Source of the DNA: Streptomyces sp. AM 2-1-1 | Lineage (GTDB): Bacteria; Actinomycetota; Actinomycetes; Streptomycetales; Streptomycetaceae | Reading direction: 5' to 3' | Length of the DNA stretch: 64,000 nucleotides | NCBI RefSeq assembly: GCF_029167645.1 | Contig: NZ_CP119147.1 | Location: 6,280,501 to 6,344,500 of the forward strand | Shown here: positions 47,600 to 56,428 of the stretch, piece after piece | How positions within the stretch are numbered: position 1 is the stretch's first letter | How the letters are laid out: each line of letters starts with the position of its first letter | Made by a program: the position numbers and the translations under genes | The notes under the pieces: generated by a model | The model's input: the letters and a program-made list of their open reading frames with translations, nothing else | Database searches by the model: none | What the model was told of the DNA's origin: nothing

Positions 47600-47950
47600 C
47601 GGGCGCTGCGGGCCTCCCGCCGACCCGGCACCGCACCGCCCGGTCGGCATCCCGATCGGCGTAGACCGGCCCCACGGCATCCACGGCGTGGATCCGGGGC
47701 ATCCGTGAATCGGATCGCGCCAGGGCTGGACAGACGGTCCCGGCGACCGCACGGCAGGGAAACGCCGCTGGGGGCGCCTCCCCTCCCATCGGGCCCGGGA
47801 CTGCATTCCGCCGTCCCGCCCTGCCCGCTCCCGCGCCCCGTACGTACCCGCCCGGGGAACCCCCCGTCCCCCGCCGGCCGCCGCCAGGAGCGCCGCACTC
47901 CGCCGGCCTCCCGCACGACCCGGACAACCCGGCGGGGCCCTGCCGGAAGA
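47600..47950. other. Intergenic region between convergent LysR and LacI genes
   Basis: 351 bp. It includes ATCCACG-G-CGTGGAT (47679-47693), possibly a terminator stem. No gene is recognised. Confidence 0.5.
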
Positions 47951-48943
47951 TCAGGTCGACTCGCGCACCACGAGTTCGTTCGGCATGATCACCGGCGTGG
48001 CCGGGCCCCCGTCGATCAGGCCGAGGAGCAGGTGGACGGCGGCGGTCGCCTGGTCGGCCATCGGGCTGCGCACCGAGGTCAGCGCCGGGCTGGTGTAGGA
48101 CGCGGCCTCGATGTCGTCGAAGCCGACGACCGCCACGTCCTCGGGGACCCGTCGGCCCGCGCGGTGAAGGGTACGCAGGGCCCCGATCGCCATCAGGTCG
48201 TTGGCCGCGAACACCGCGTCGAGACCCGGATCGTCCTCCAGGAGCTGACGCATGGCCTCGGCGCCGGAGGCCCGGGTGAAGTCGCCCAGCGCCACGATGG
48301 AGCGCCGGCCGGTGTCACGCAGAGTCCGGCGGTAGCCGTCGAGACGTTCGCGCGCCTCGTACAGTTCGAGCGGTCCGGTGATGGTGGCGATCCGGCGCCG
48401 CCCGCGCTCCAGGAGATGACGCACGGCCAGGGCCGCTCCACCGGCGTTGTCCAGCGCCACGTACGGGACGTCCTGTGCGGAGGTGCGGTTGAACGACACG
48501 ACGGGCAGGCCCTGCCGGGCCAGCGCGGCCGGCAGCGGATCCGTACCGTGCAGGGCGACGAGGAGCACACCGTCCACGTGCCCGCCCGCGATGTACCGCA
48601 CCACCCTGGTCCGGCTCCGGTCCGATTCCGCGAGCATGAGTACGAGCCGTTTGCCCGCGTTCTCCAGCTCCCTGCTGACGGCCCGGACCACGGCGGAGAA
48701 GAGGGGGTCGTCGGAGACGACTCCTTGCGGCGGGTCGGAGACCACGACGGCAAGGGTGTCCGTACGCCGGGTGACGAGATTGCGTGCCGCTCCATTGGGC
48801 ACGTAGCCCAGCTCCTGGACGGCACGCATGACGACGTCCCTGATCTGGGGGGCGACCGTCGTCTCGCCGTTGATGACGCGGGAGACGCTCGACTTGGACA
48901 CGCCCGCCCGCGCGGCGACCACTTCGAGCGTGGGGCGTCTCAT
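47951..48943 (-). CDS. LacI-family transcriptional regulator (module B)
   Basis: 330 residues. HTH: LEVVAARAGVSKSSVSRVING, then hinge helix and effector domain (AVFAANDLMAIG, VGFDDIEAA, LTSVRSPM). It is a relative of the LacI at 28745, both having PNGAAR-x-LVTRR in the hinge. It is divergent from the GH16 gene, whose promoter contains a 20-bp palindrome. Confidence 0.92.
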   Translation of the reverse strand: MRRPTLEVVAARAGVSKSSVSRVINGETTVAPQIRDVVMRAVQELGYVPNGAARNLVTRRTDTLAVVVSDPPQGVVSDDPLFSAVVRAVSRELENAGKRLVLMLAESDRSRTRVVRYIAGGHVDGVLLVALHGTDPLPAALARQGLPVVSFNRTSAQDVPYVALDNAGGAALAVRHLLERGRRRIATITGPLELYEARERLDGYRRTLRDTGRRSIVALGDFTRASGAEAMRQLLEDDPGLDAVFAANDLMAIGALRTLHRAGRRVPEDVAVVGFDDIEAASYTSPALTSVRSPMADQATAAVHLLLGLIDGGPATPVIMPNELVVREST

Positions 48944-49194
48944 GCGGGTCCGTCCCCTGAACCGCCGCCCAAGTGCCTGCGCGGAGCGGGTTTTCTCATC
49001 GGGGCGACCTCCGGCTCTGCGTCTAGGCGATGGGAGCAGCGTATCCGCAGGCCGGAGCGGCCGGAGCACGGCCCGGGCATGTCCTGCCCGCCGCCGACGC
49101 CACGGACCCCGACATCGCACAAGGTCGCCGAGAGACCGTTCCCTGAGAACTCACCTCGGCGACGAGGCGCTTTTTTTACGAGGTGAAAGAGGCC

Positions 49195-49247
49195 TTGACA
49201 GCCTCTACCGGCCCCTCCATCCTCCCTCTCAGGGAGCGCTCCCTGAG
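49195..49247 (+). promoter_or_regulatory. Promoter and LacI operator of the GH16 gene
   Basis: TTGACA (49195-49200), 17-nt spacer, CATCCT (49218-49223) and, 4 bp later, CTCAGGGAGCGCTCCCTGAG (49228-49247), a perfect 20-bp palindrome. The core GGGAGCGCTCCC differs by one base per half-site from the module A operator (GGAGAGCGCTCTCC). Confidence 0.82.
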
Positions 49248-49279
49248 CTCCCTCCCCCCCCACACCGGAGGAGTCGCCC

Positions 49280-51004
49280 ATGCACGCGCCGCTGCGTCGC
49301 TTCGCCTTACTTCTGGCCCTCGCGGCCTCTCTGTTCGCCTTCACCGCTCTTCCCGCCCCTTCCGCGCAGGCGGCGGAGACGCTGCTCTCGCAGGCGAAGC
49401 CCGTCACCGCGTCGAGCACCGAGGGCCCCTTCGGTGCTTCCAGCGCCGTGGACGGCGACCTTGGGACGCGCTGGTCCAGCGGGTTCGCCGACCCGCAGTG
49501 GATCCAGATCGACCTCGGGGCGAACGCCGCGATCAGCCGGGTGGTCCTCACCTGGGAGGCCGCCTACGCCAAGGGGTTCAGGATCGAGGTGTCGAGCGAC
49601 GCGGCGAGCTGGACCGTCGTCCACCAGACGGCCACCGGCACGGGCGGCGTCCAGAACCTCGCCGTCACCGGCACCGGCCGCTACGTGCGCATGTACGGGA
49701 CGCAGCGCGCCACGCTCTACGGCTACTCCCTGTGGGAGTTCCAGGTCTACGGCACCGCCGGTGCCGGCAACCCCGGCGGCGACGCCGGCAAGCTCCTCTC
49801 CTACGGCAAGCAGGGCGTGGCTTCTTCTTCGCAGGCCGACTCGAACTGCTGGGAGTGCACACCGGCCAGGGCCTTCGACCGCGATCCGGCCTCCCGCTGG
49901 GCCACGAGCCCCACGACGGGTTGGACCGATCCGGGCTGGATCTCCGTGGATCTCGGCGCCACGGCACAGATCGACAAGGTCGTCCTGCAGTGGGACCCCG
50001 CCTACGCCAAGTCCTTCCAGATCCAGGTCTCGTCGAACGGAGCCGACTGGACACCGATCTACTCGACGACGTCCGGCACGGGCTTCAAGCAGACGCTGGC
50101 CGTCTCGGGAACCGGCCGCTACGTGCGCATGTACGGGACACAGCGCGCCACCCCCTACGGATACTCGCTGTGGGAGTTCCAGGTGTACGGCACCGGCGGC
50201 AGTCCCGTACAGGCTCCGCCCCTGCCGAGCGACCCCGCGAACCCGCCGCGGCTCGTGTGGAGCGACGACTTCGACGGCGCCGCCGGCGGCAAGCCCGACG
50301 CGTCGAAGTGGCGGGCCGACCCGGGCTCCGGCCCCAACAACGAGCTGGAGTACTACACCGATCACCGCAACGCCGCACTGGACGGGGCGGGGCACCTGGT
50401 GATGGAGGCGCGCAAGGAGGCCACCGCCGGGGCGTCGTGCCCGCCCGACCCGCTGAGCGGCAGCACCACCTGCCAGTACACCTCTGCGCGGATGAACACC
50501 GGCGCCACCTTCCAGTTCACCTACGGACGCGTCGAAGCACGCATCAAGGTCCCCAAGGGCAACGGCCTGTGGCCCGCGTTCTGGATGATGGGCGCCGACT
50601 TCCTGACGGGCCGCCCGTGGCCGTACAACGGCGAGGTCGACATCATGGAGATCCTCGGCAAGGACGTGAAGACGGCCTACTCGACCGTCCACGCACCCGC
50701 CTACAACGGCGGAGGCGGCATCGGCTCGCCGTACACCCTGCCCGGGAACGCCGACTTCTCCGACGACTTCCACACCTGGGCCGCCGACTGGAACAGCAGG
50801 GGCATCACCTACAGCCTCGACGGCCGGACCGTCTTCACCCTCGACAAGGACCAGGTGGAGCAGACACGCGGGCCGTGGATCTTCGACCACCCCCACTACA
50901 TGATCCTCAACCTTGCGGTCGGTGGTGACTGGCCGGGCCCGACGGACGCCGGCACCCCCTTCCCCTCCAAGATGCTCGTCGACTACGTGCGGGTCTATCA
51001 GTAG
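49280..51004 (+). CDS. Secreted GH16 endo-beta-glucanase with two discoidin domains (module B)
   Basis: 574 residues from ATG 49280 (GGAGGAG upstream). The signal peptide ends at SAQA-AE (about 31). Two discoidin/F5-8C domains span 33-157 and 170-303, similar to each other. A Pro-rich linker leads to GH16 (about 320-574) with the catalytic motif GEVDIMEI: nucleophile E452 and acid/base E457. The overall form is like beta-1,3-glucanases (laminarinases). Discoidin domains carry it to insoluble glucan. Under the 20-bp LacI palindrome. Confidence 0.94.
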   Translation: MHAPLRRFALLLALAASLFAFTALPAPSAQAAETLLSQAKPVTASSTEGPFGASSAVDGDLGTRWSSGFADPQWIQIDLGANAAISRVVLTWEAAYAKGFRIEVSSDAASWTVVHQTATGTGGVQNLAVTGTGRYVRMYGTQRATLYGYSLWEFQVYGTAGAGNPGGDAGKLLSYGKQGVASSSQADSNCWECTPARAFDRDPASRWATSPTTGWTDPGWISVDLGATAQIDKVVLQWDPAYAKSFQIQVSSNGADWTPIYSTTSGTGFKQTLAVSGTGRYVRMYGTQRATPYGYSLWEFQVYGTGGSPVQAPPLPSDPANPPRLVWSDDFDGAAGGKPDASKWRADPGSGPNNELEYYTDHRNAALDGAGHLVMEARKEATAGASCPPDPLSGSTTCQYTSARMNTGATFQFTYGRVEARIKVPKGNGLWPAFWMMGADFLTGRPWPYNGEVDIMEILGKDVKTAYSTVHAPAYNGGGGIGSPYTLPGNADFSDDFHTWAADWNSRGITYSLDGRTVFTLDKDQVEQTRGPWIFDHPHYMILNLAVGGDWPGPTDAGTPFPSKMLVDYVRVYQ

Positions 51005-51218
51005 ACCCCGGCCCCACCCCGTACCCCGGCGGTGCTCCGGCACTCCGGCGTCCACGAGGTTCCCGGGTCGCCCCACCCGTTCTCCGGGGCGGCCCGGGCA
51101 CCTCGAACGCACCTCGCACACGGCGGGACTCCAGGGAACTGTCCGGCTCCCGCACTCCACCTCCCGCCATGGTCCGGCAAGAAGCACCTCTCCACCCCGA
51201 AGCCCGTGAGGAAGTGAC

Positions 51219-52589
51219 ATGCGCAGACATCCCGTTCCGCTGTACACCCTGATGGTGAACGCTCTGGCGGTCGTCCTGGCCGCCGCCCTGAGCTTGACCG
51301 TGTCGGCCCCCCAGGCGCAGGCCGCGACGGTCACGGTCCAGGCCGAGTCCTACGCCGCCCAGTCCGGCGTCGCGTTGGAGGCGACCGCGGACACCGGCGG
51401 CGGCCAGAACGCCGCGTTCCTCGCCGACGGCGACTGGATGCGCTTCGACAACGTGGACCTCGGCGGAACCGGCCGGCTGACGGTGTCGGCACGGACCGCT
51501 TCCGCCGTCGGCACGGGCACGGTGGAGCTGCGTACCGACGGCCTGAGCGGACCGCTGCTCGCCGTCATACCGGTCTCCCCGACCGGCGGCTGGCAGAACT
51601 GGTCGACCCGGACCACCGAAGTCACCACCCATCCCACCGGTGCGCAGACGGTGTTCGCCGTGCTGCGCGGCGCCGCACCCGGCGACTTCGTCAACATCAA
51701 CTGGTTCTCCTTCGCCGGTGAGGGCGACGGCGCAGCGGCCGGCTGGGTCCCCGTGGACCAGGCCCAGTGGAACGCCCAACTGGCGCAGTTCCGCGCGATG
51801 ACGCCGGCCGCGGTGCCCGCGGGCGTGGTCCGGGTCCCTGAGTTCAACGCCACCTGCACCTACAGCCACTCCAAGCCGGACGACCCCATCGTCCTGCCGG
51901 GACTCCCCGGCGCGTCCCACATGCACAGCTTCTTCGGCAACAAGAGCACCGACGCGTTCTCCACGACCCAGTCGCTGCGGGCCCACACACCGACCAGCTG
52001 CACCCCTGCCGACGACCTCTCGGCGTACTGGATCCCCACCCTCTACCAGGGCGACACGGCCATCGAACCGGAGGGCATGATCGTCTACTACGGCTCCCGG
52101 CTCACCGACCCCGCGGCGACCGTTCCCTTCCCCCAGGGATTCCGCATGATCGCCGGAAGCGCCAAAACGCAGACACCCACCCCCGCGGGATCTCCCGGCC
52201 AGTTCTGGTGCGCCGGTGAGGGCGGCGAGATCGGACGCAGCGCCGACGGCAACTGGCCGGTGTGCGCCCCCAAGGCCCACCTCACCCATCAACTGGTCTT
52301 TCCCGACTGCTGGGACGGCAAGAACCTCGACAGCCCGGACCACAAGTCGCACGTGGCGTTCACGTACGACGGAAAATGCAGCGGCGCCTACCCCGTCGCC
52401 ATCCCCAACCTCTCCTTCGTCACCAGCTACCCGACCAGTGGCGGCACCGGCGGCTTCCGGCTCGCTTCGGGCATGGCATCGTCCATCCACGGCGACTTCT
52501 TCAACGCCTGGGACAACGCCGCTCTCGGACACCGCGTGAGGGACTGCATCAACCAGAAGGCCAAATGCAGCGCCGCCGGCACGTTCTGA
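51219..52589 (+). CDS. Secreted CBM6-DUF1996 protein (module B)
   Basis: 456 residues from ATG 51219 (GAGGAAG upstream). The signal peptide ends at AQA-AT (about 36). A CBM6-like carbohydrate-binding domain (VQAESYAAQSGVALEATAD ... NINWFSFAG) covers about 38-168. DUF1996 covers about 195-450 with TCTYSHSKPDDPIVLPG, ASHMHSFFGN, FPDCWDGKNLDSPDHKSH and IHGDFFNAW. Fusion to a glucan-binding module supports a role on polysaccharide. It follows the GH16 gene by 214 bp, as in module A the DUF1996 gene follows its glycosidase. Confidence 0.92.
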   Translation: MRRHPVPLYTLMVNALAVVLAAALSLTVSAPQAQAATVTVQAESYAAQSGVALEATADTGGGQNAAFLADGDWMRFDNVDLGGTGRLTVSARTASAVGTGTVELRTDGLSGPLLAVIPVSPTGGWQNWSTRTTEVTTHPTGAQTVFAVLRGAAPGDFVNINWFSFAGEGDGAAAGWVPVDQAQWNAQLAQFRAMTPAAVPAGVVRVPEFNATCTYSHSKPDDPIVLPGLPGASHMHSFFGNKSTDAFSTTQSLRAHTPTSCTPADDLSAYWIPTLYQGDTAIEPEGMIVYYGSRLTDPAATVPFPQGFRMIAGSAKTQTPTPAGSPGQFWCAGEGGEIGRSADGNWPVCAPKAHLTHQLVFPDCWDGKNLDSPDHKSHVAFTYDGKCSGAYPVAIPNLSFVTSYPTSGGTGGFRLASGMASSIHGDFFNAWDNAALGHRVRDCINQKAKCSAAGTF

Positions 52590-53134
52590 CCCTGTGGTCG
52601 GCGTGCGTCGTGGCGACGGCGCTCCCGGCTGTCGGCTGCACCCCGCAGCCGACAGCCGGGGCCTCGCCGGCGGCCTTCAACGCCACCGACAGCGCCTGGA
52701 CGCTCCTGATGATCCCCATGGCCGAGCGTGCGCGGCTCCTGACCGATCTGGCTCCGCCGCGCACGGCGGACCCGGCCCTGGCCGGCTTCGCGGCGGACAC
52801 CGGATCGGCACTGCGCGCGGACCTGCGCCGCCTGCGCGCGGTCCTGCGACTCTCGGGCGTCCCCGACACCCACCCCCACGAGGGGCACGACATGCCGGGG
52901 ATGGTCAGCCGGAGCACCCTCGAGGAGGCGACCGCCGCGAACGGCCCGGCGTACGACCGGATTCTCACCGACGCGCTGCGCGCCCACTTCACGCAGTCCC
53001 GGATGCTCTGTGCCGGCGAGCGGACCCGGGGCCGGGGGGACGAGGCGAGGGACCTGGCCGCATCCCTCGCGAAGAGCGCGGCCGCGCAGATCTCCCGGCT
53101 GGACACGTTGCGCGCGGCACGGACACCGCTGTGA
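52565..53134 (+). CDS. DUF305-family lipoprotein
   Basis: 189 residues from ATG 52565, which overlaps the DUF1996 stop by 25 bp, so translation is coupled. The lipobox is LPAVGC. The DUF305 core is a helical bundle with HPHEGHDMPGM and catalytic-type His and Asp residues characteristic of ferritin-like metal binders. Family members occur near copper or silver genes; here it is attached to a polysaccharide module, so metal supply to DUF1996 is possible but unproven. Confidence 0.8.
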   Translation: MQRRRHVLTLWSACVVATALPAVGCTPQPTAGASPAAFNATDSAWTLLMIPMAERARLLTDLAPPRTADPALAGFAADTGSALRADLRRLRAVLRLSGVPDTHPHEGHDMPGMVSRSTLEEATAANGPAYDRILTDALRAHFTQSRMLCAGERTRGRGDEARDLAASLAKSAAAQISRLDTLRAARTPL

Positions 53135-53559
53135 CCGCACACGTTCCCGGGCAGGGCCCTCCCTCGTCCCGCACGCTCGTCTCCGCATGGGGGACGAGCG
53201 ACCGCCCGGGCTCCGCGCATCACCGGTCCCGCCGGAGGAAGCAGGCGGGCGGTGGGCGGCGTGCGGCCGGCCGGCGGGTCCGCCCGCCGGTCACTCCACC
53301 GGATCGGGCGGTAGTCCGGTTCCAGGAGAGGAGGACCCGCACGCCGTCGGGGCCGGTGCGGGAGGCGGGCACGACGGCCGGCCTGCCCCGACCCCGGATC
53401 GGGACGTGGGCCTGATCCGGTGATCCGCCCGACAGCTCCGGCGCCGCGCCCGTGGGCCCGCCCCGCGAAGGCCCGTACCGCCGAGCGTCCGGCGGCCGCC
53501 GCGCCCCGCACCACTACCGATTCGGTCACCGAGTAACGGCGCAGGGCCTCCCGCCCTCC

Positions 53560-53757
53560 CGGAACGCAGAGCCGTTCGTCAGCGATGCCGCGCAGTCCGT
53601 CCAGCACCGCCTCGTCCCGGTCGACGACGCCCCACGCGCGGTCCTGCTCGTCGACATGCTCGACCAGTTCACTCCGGGAGGCACGGTCGCCGCCCTCACC
53701 GACAGCGCGAGCCGGCCTCACCGTGCGCCACCCGAACCCGGCGGCCACCGCCGCCAT
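53560..53757 (-). pseudogene. Possible NUDIX N-terminal fragment
   Basis: The minus frame reads SELVEHVDEQDRAWGVVDRDEAV, very like the opening of bacterial NUDIX (isopentenyl-diphosphate isomerase-like) proteins. It then drifts (GLRGIADERLCVPGGREALRR) and no NUDIX box follows. A decayed gene fragment is plausible. The rest of 53135-53800 holds no convincing gene. Confidence 0.3.
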
Positions 53758-53800
53758 ACGGGGCCACCACCCTCTGCCGCACGCCTGGATGCCGGCGTCT

Positions 53801-54247
53801 TCAGCCCGCCCGGTGCTGCCGGGGGGTGACGGCGGTGCCGAGGAAAAAGCTGTCGATGCCCTGGACGGTCTCCATGAAGTCGTCGAGGTTGACCGGCTTG
53901 GTGACGTAGGCGTTGGCGTGCTGGGTGTAGGCGTCCTGGACGTCGTCGGGGGCGGCCGAGGTGGTGAGGACGACGATCGGGATGCTGGAGAGCTGCTCGT
54001 CGTTCTTGAGCACGCTGAGCAGCTCGCGGCCGTTCATCCGGGGCATGTTGAGGTCGAGCACGATCAGGTCCGGGCGGTCGTTCGCGGGGTCGCGGAGATA
54101 CTCCAGGGCGGACACCCCGTCGTCGACCCGGTTGATCTCCCGCGTCATCCCGCGCTCGATCAGGGCCTCCTCGATGAGCATGGCGTCGGCCACGTCGTCC
54201 TCCACGAGCAGGACGGTGTAGCTGCGCCGGGGTGCAAGGCCGTTCAT
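53801..54247 (-). CDS. Single-domain response regulator (Rcp1-like)
   Basis: 148 residues from ATG 54247. The receiver domain has the acidic pocket E16-D17-D18 (VLLVEDD), the phosphoacceptor D65 (LIVLDLNMP), T in VLTTSAAP, and K in YVTKP. No output domain. The long alpha3/beta4 region and the TTSAAPDDV segment fit Rcp1-type receivers paired with phytochrome-like kinases. It is divergent from the CHASE3 histidine kinase, its likely partner. Confidence 0.9.
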   Translation of the reverse strand: MNGLAPRRSYTVLLVEDDVADAMLIEEALIERGMTREINRVDDGVSALEYLRDPANDRPDLIVLDLNMPRMNGRELLSVLKNDEQLSSIPIVVLTTSAAPDDVQDAYTQHANAYVTKPVNLDDFMETVQGIDSFFLGTAVTPRQHRAG

Positions 54248-54619
54248 GTGGGGGCTCCGGAGATCGTTGGGCGGAGGGCGGGAGGAGGGCCGTCGGGTGA
54301 GGACCGGGCGGGGCCGGCGTTCGCGGGCACCTGCCGGCTGACGCCCCGGGTGCTGCCCGGCTGCGGGTCTCCGGCTCCCCGGCCGGCGGCGGGGGCACAG
54401 TCGTCCACCACGCGGCCGGGGGAGGGCCGGCGCCCGCAGCGGAGGCCGACGGGCCGCTCCAGCCCTCAGGCGCGGGAAGAACCGTCCCCTCTCCGGCCGG
54501 CCCCGGGGCCACTGTGCCAGGTCCGCGACCGCGCGGCGTGCCCGCCCGGCGAGCTCGTCGGTCCCGGGCCGAGCCGAGGTCTCCGCTGTCATGGGCGAAC
54601 CGTAGTCCGGGCCGAAGAG

Positions 54620-54643
54620 TCATGACAACCTTCGTTGTCGTGA
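54620..54643. promoter_or_regulatory. Dyad between the response regulator and the kinase
   Basis: TCATGACAAC and GTTGTCGTGA are mirror arms (9 of 10 matching) around CTTC; the core GACAAC-CTTC-GTTGTC is perfect. It lies 89 bp before the kinase GTG. The binding factor is not evident. The rest of 54248-54731 holds no convincing gene. Confidence 0.5.
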
Positions 54644-54731
54644 GGGTAGGGTGGCCCGCGCTCCACGTGAGTACCGGAGCCTGAGTTCCACCCCCTCTTT
54701 CCCGCTCCCCAGAACAGAGAGGCACGCCACC

Positions 54732-56357
54732 GTGCAGAGCGCCGAGATGAGTTCGCGGCCGGACGACCACCGTCCGGTGCGGGAACGGCCCGGCTGGACC
54801 ACGAGCCGCTGGCTCGCCACCGGCACGACGGCTGCCCTGATGGTGCTGCTCATCCTCGGCAGCTTCGGCGCCTGGGCCCTGGTCCATGCCACAGCGGTCA
54901 ATCAGCGGCTCGTCGACCGGTGGTCCCCGGCGCTCATCTCCTCGGTGCGCATGGAGGCCGCACTGGTCAACCAGGAGACAGGAATCCGCGGCTACGGGCT
55001 GACGGGCGACGAGGAGTTCCTCGCCCCGTATCGCACCGGTCTGACCCAGCAGGAGACGGCGGCGGCCGATCTGCGCGACCTCACCGCGGGAGACGGGCGG
55101 GCGACCGCCGATCTCCGACAGGTGCTCGCCACCGCCGAGGCGTGGCACGGGTCCGTGGCCCGGCCCGTCGCCGCCGCCGCCGACCCCACCGTCCTGGCCC
55201 AGGAGCGTGCCGAGAACGGGTGGGCCCAGTTCGACGCCGTGCGCACCGCACTGCGCGACCAGCAGGCGCACATCGCCGCCGAACGCGACGGGGCCCGCAC
55301 CGATCTGACTCACGTCCGCACGGTGCGCAACACGATCTTCGTCATCATCGCCGCCGTGGTGCTGGCCCTGATGGCCCTGGCCTTCGCGGGCCTGCGGCTG
55401 GGTGTGCAACGGCCGCTGGACCGGCTCCGGGCCGACGTCCGCGAGGTCGCGTCCGGGAACTACACCCACACCCTCGTCCCCACCGGCCCCGCCGACATCC
55501 GGATCCTCGCCTCCGACGTGGACGCCATGCGGCGTCGCCTCGCGGAGGACCTCGCCCTCAAGGACCACGCACGGGACGTGCTCGACGCCCAGACCATGGA
55601 ACTGCGCCGCTCCAACGAGGAGCTGGAGCAGTTCGCGTACGTCGCCTCGCACGACCTCCAGGAGCCGCTGCGCAAGGTGGCCAGCTTCTGCCAGCTGCTG
55701 GAGCGGCGGTACGCCGAGCAACTCGACGACCGGGCCAGGCAGTACATCTCCTTCGCCGTCGACGGCGCCAACCGCATGCAGAACCTCATCAACGACCTGC
55801 TCACCTTCTCCCGCGTCGGCCGCCTCCACACCGACGAACGAGACGTCGACCTGACGGGAGTGGTCCGGCGGACGGTCGGGGACCTGGACGTCGCCGTCCA
55901 GCAGACCGGCGCCACCGTCACCTACGGCGAACTGCCCACGGTCCACGGGCAGCCGACCCAGCTCGGCCTGGTCCTGCAGAACCTCATCTCCAACGCGATC
56001 AAGTTCCGCGCACCCGGCACCACGCCCGCCATCCACATAGCCGCCCGCCGCATACCCCACCCGGCCCACCAGGGAAGCGAAGAAGGCGGACACCCGTTCT
56101 GGGAGATCTCGGTGACCGACAACGGCATCGGCATCGCACCCGAGTACGTGGAGCGGGTCTTCGTCATCTTCCAGCGGCTGCACACCCGCGAGAGCTACGA
56201 AGGCAACGGCATAGGCCTGGCGCTCTGCAAGAAGATCGTCGAACACCACGGCGGATCGATCACCGTGGACACCACCCACACCGCGGGCACCCGCTTCGTC
56301 CTCACCCTGCCGGGGGCGTCGCACGACGACGGATCAGCGGGACCCGCGGACGCGTAG
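54732..56357 (+). CDS. CHASE3-domain sensor histidine kinase
   Basis: 541 residues from GTG 54732 (AGAGAGG upstream). TM1 at about 27-50, an extracellular CHASE3 domain (about 51-198; NQETGIRGYGLTGDEEFL), TM2 about 199-219, HAMP about 220-275. The HisKA has the phospho-acceptor H307 (YVASHDLQEPLRKV), and HATPase follows (LISNAIKF, NGIGI, GNGIGLALC). The SHDLQEPLR motif is of the phytochrome-associated HWE-free class that pairs with Rcp1-type regulators. Ligand unknown. Confidence 0.93.
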   Translation: MQSAEMSSRPDDHRPVRERPGWTTSRWLATGTTAALMVLLILGSFGAWALVHATAVNQRLVDRWSPALISSVRMEAALVNQETGIRGYGLTGDEEFLAPYRTGLTQQETAAADLRDLTAGDGRATADLRQVLATAEAWHGSVARPVAAAADPTVLAQERAENGWAQFDAVRTALRDQQAHIAAERDGARTDLTHVRTVRNTIFVIIAAVVLALMALAFAGLRLGVQRPLDRLRADVREVASGNYTHTLVPTGPADIRILASDVDAMRRRLAEDLALKDHARDVLDAQTMELRRSNEELEQFAYVASHDLQEPLRKVASFCQLLERRYAEQLDDRARQYISFAVDGANRMQNLINDLLTFSRVGRLHTDERDVDLTGVVRRTVGDLDVAVQQTGATVTYGELPTVHGQPTQLGLVLQNLISNAIKFRAPGTTPAIHIAARRIPHPAHQGSEEGGHPFWEISVTDNGIGIAPEYVERVFVIFQRLHTRESYEGNGIGLALCKKIVEHHGGSITVDTTHTAGTRFVLTLPGASHDDGSAGPADA

Positions 56358-56428
56358 ACACGTGGACGCCCCGCGCACGCGCCACGGATCTTCCGCGCCC
56401 TCTCACGGAGTGGGCCGCGGCAGGCAGG

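Noticed and set aside
47705..49186. Long plus-strand open frame opposite the LacI gene
   Set aside because: It is an Arg/Gly-rich shadow; the minus frame has full LacI motifs and a real start.
54248..54592. N-terminal extension of the response regulator or a separate gene starting at 54592
   Set aside because: The first 25 residues look plausible but the rest is Arg/Pro-rich, and a typical receiver start is at 54247.
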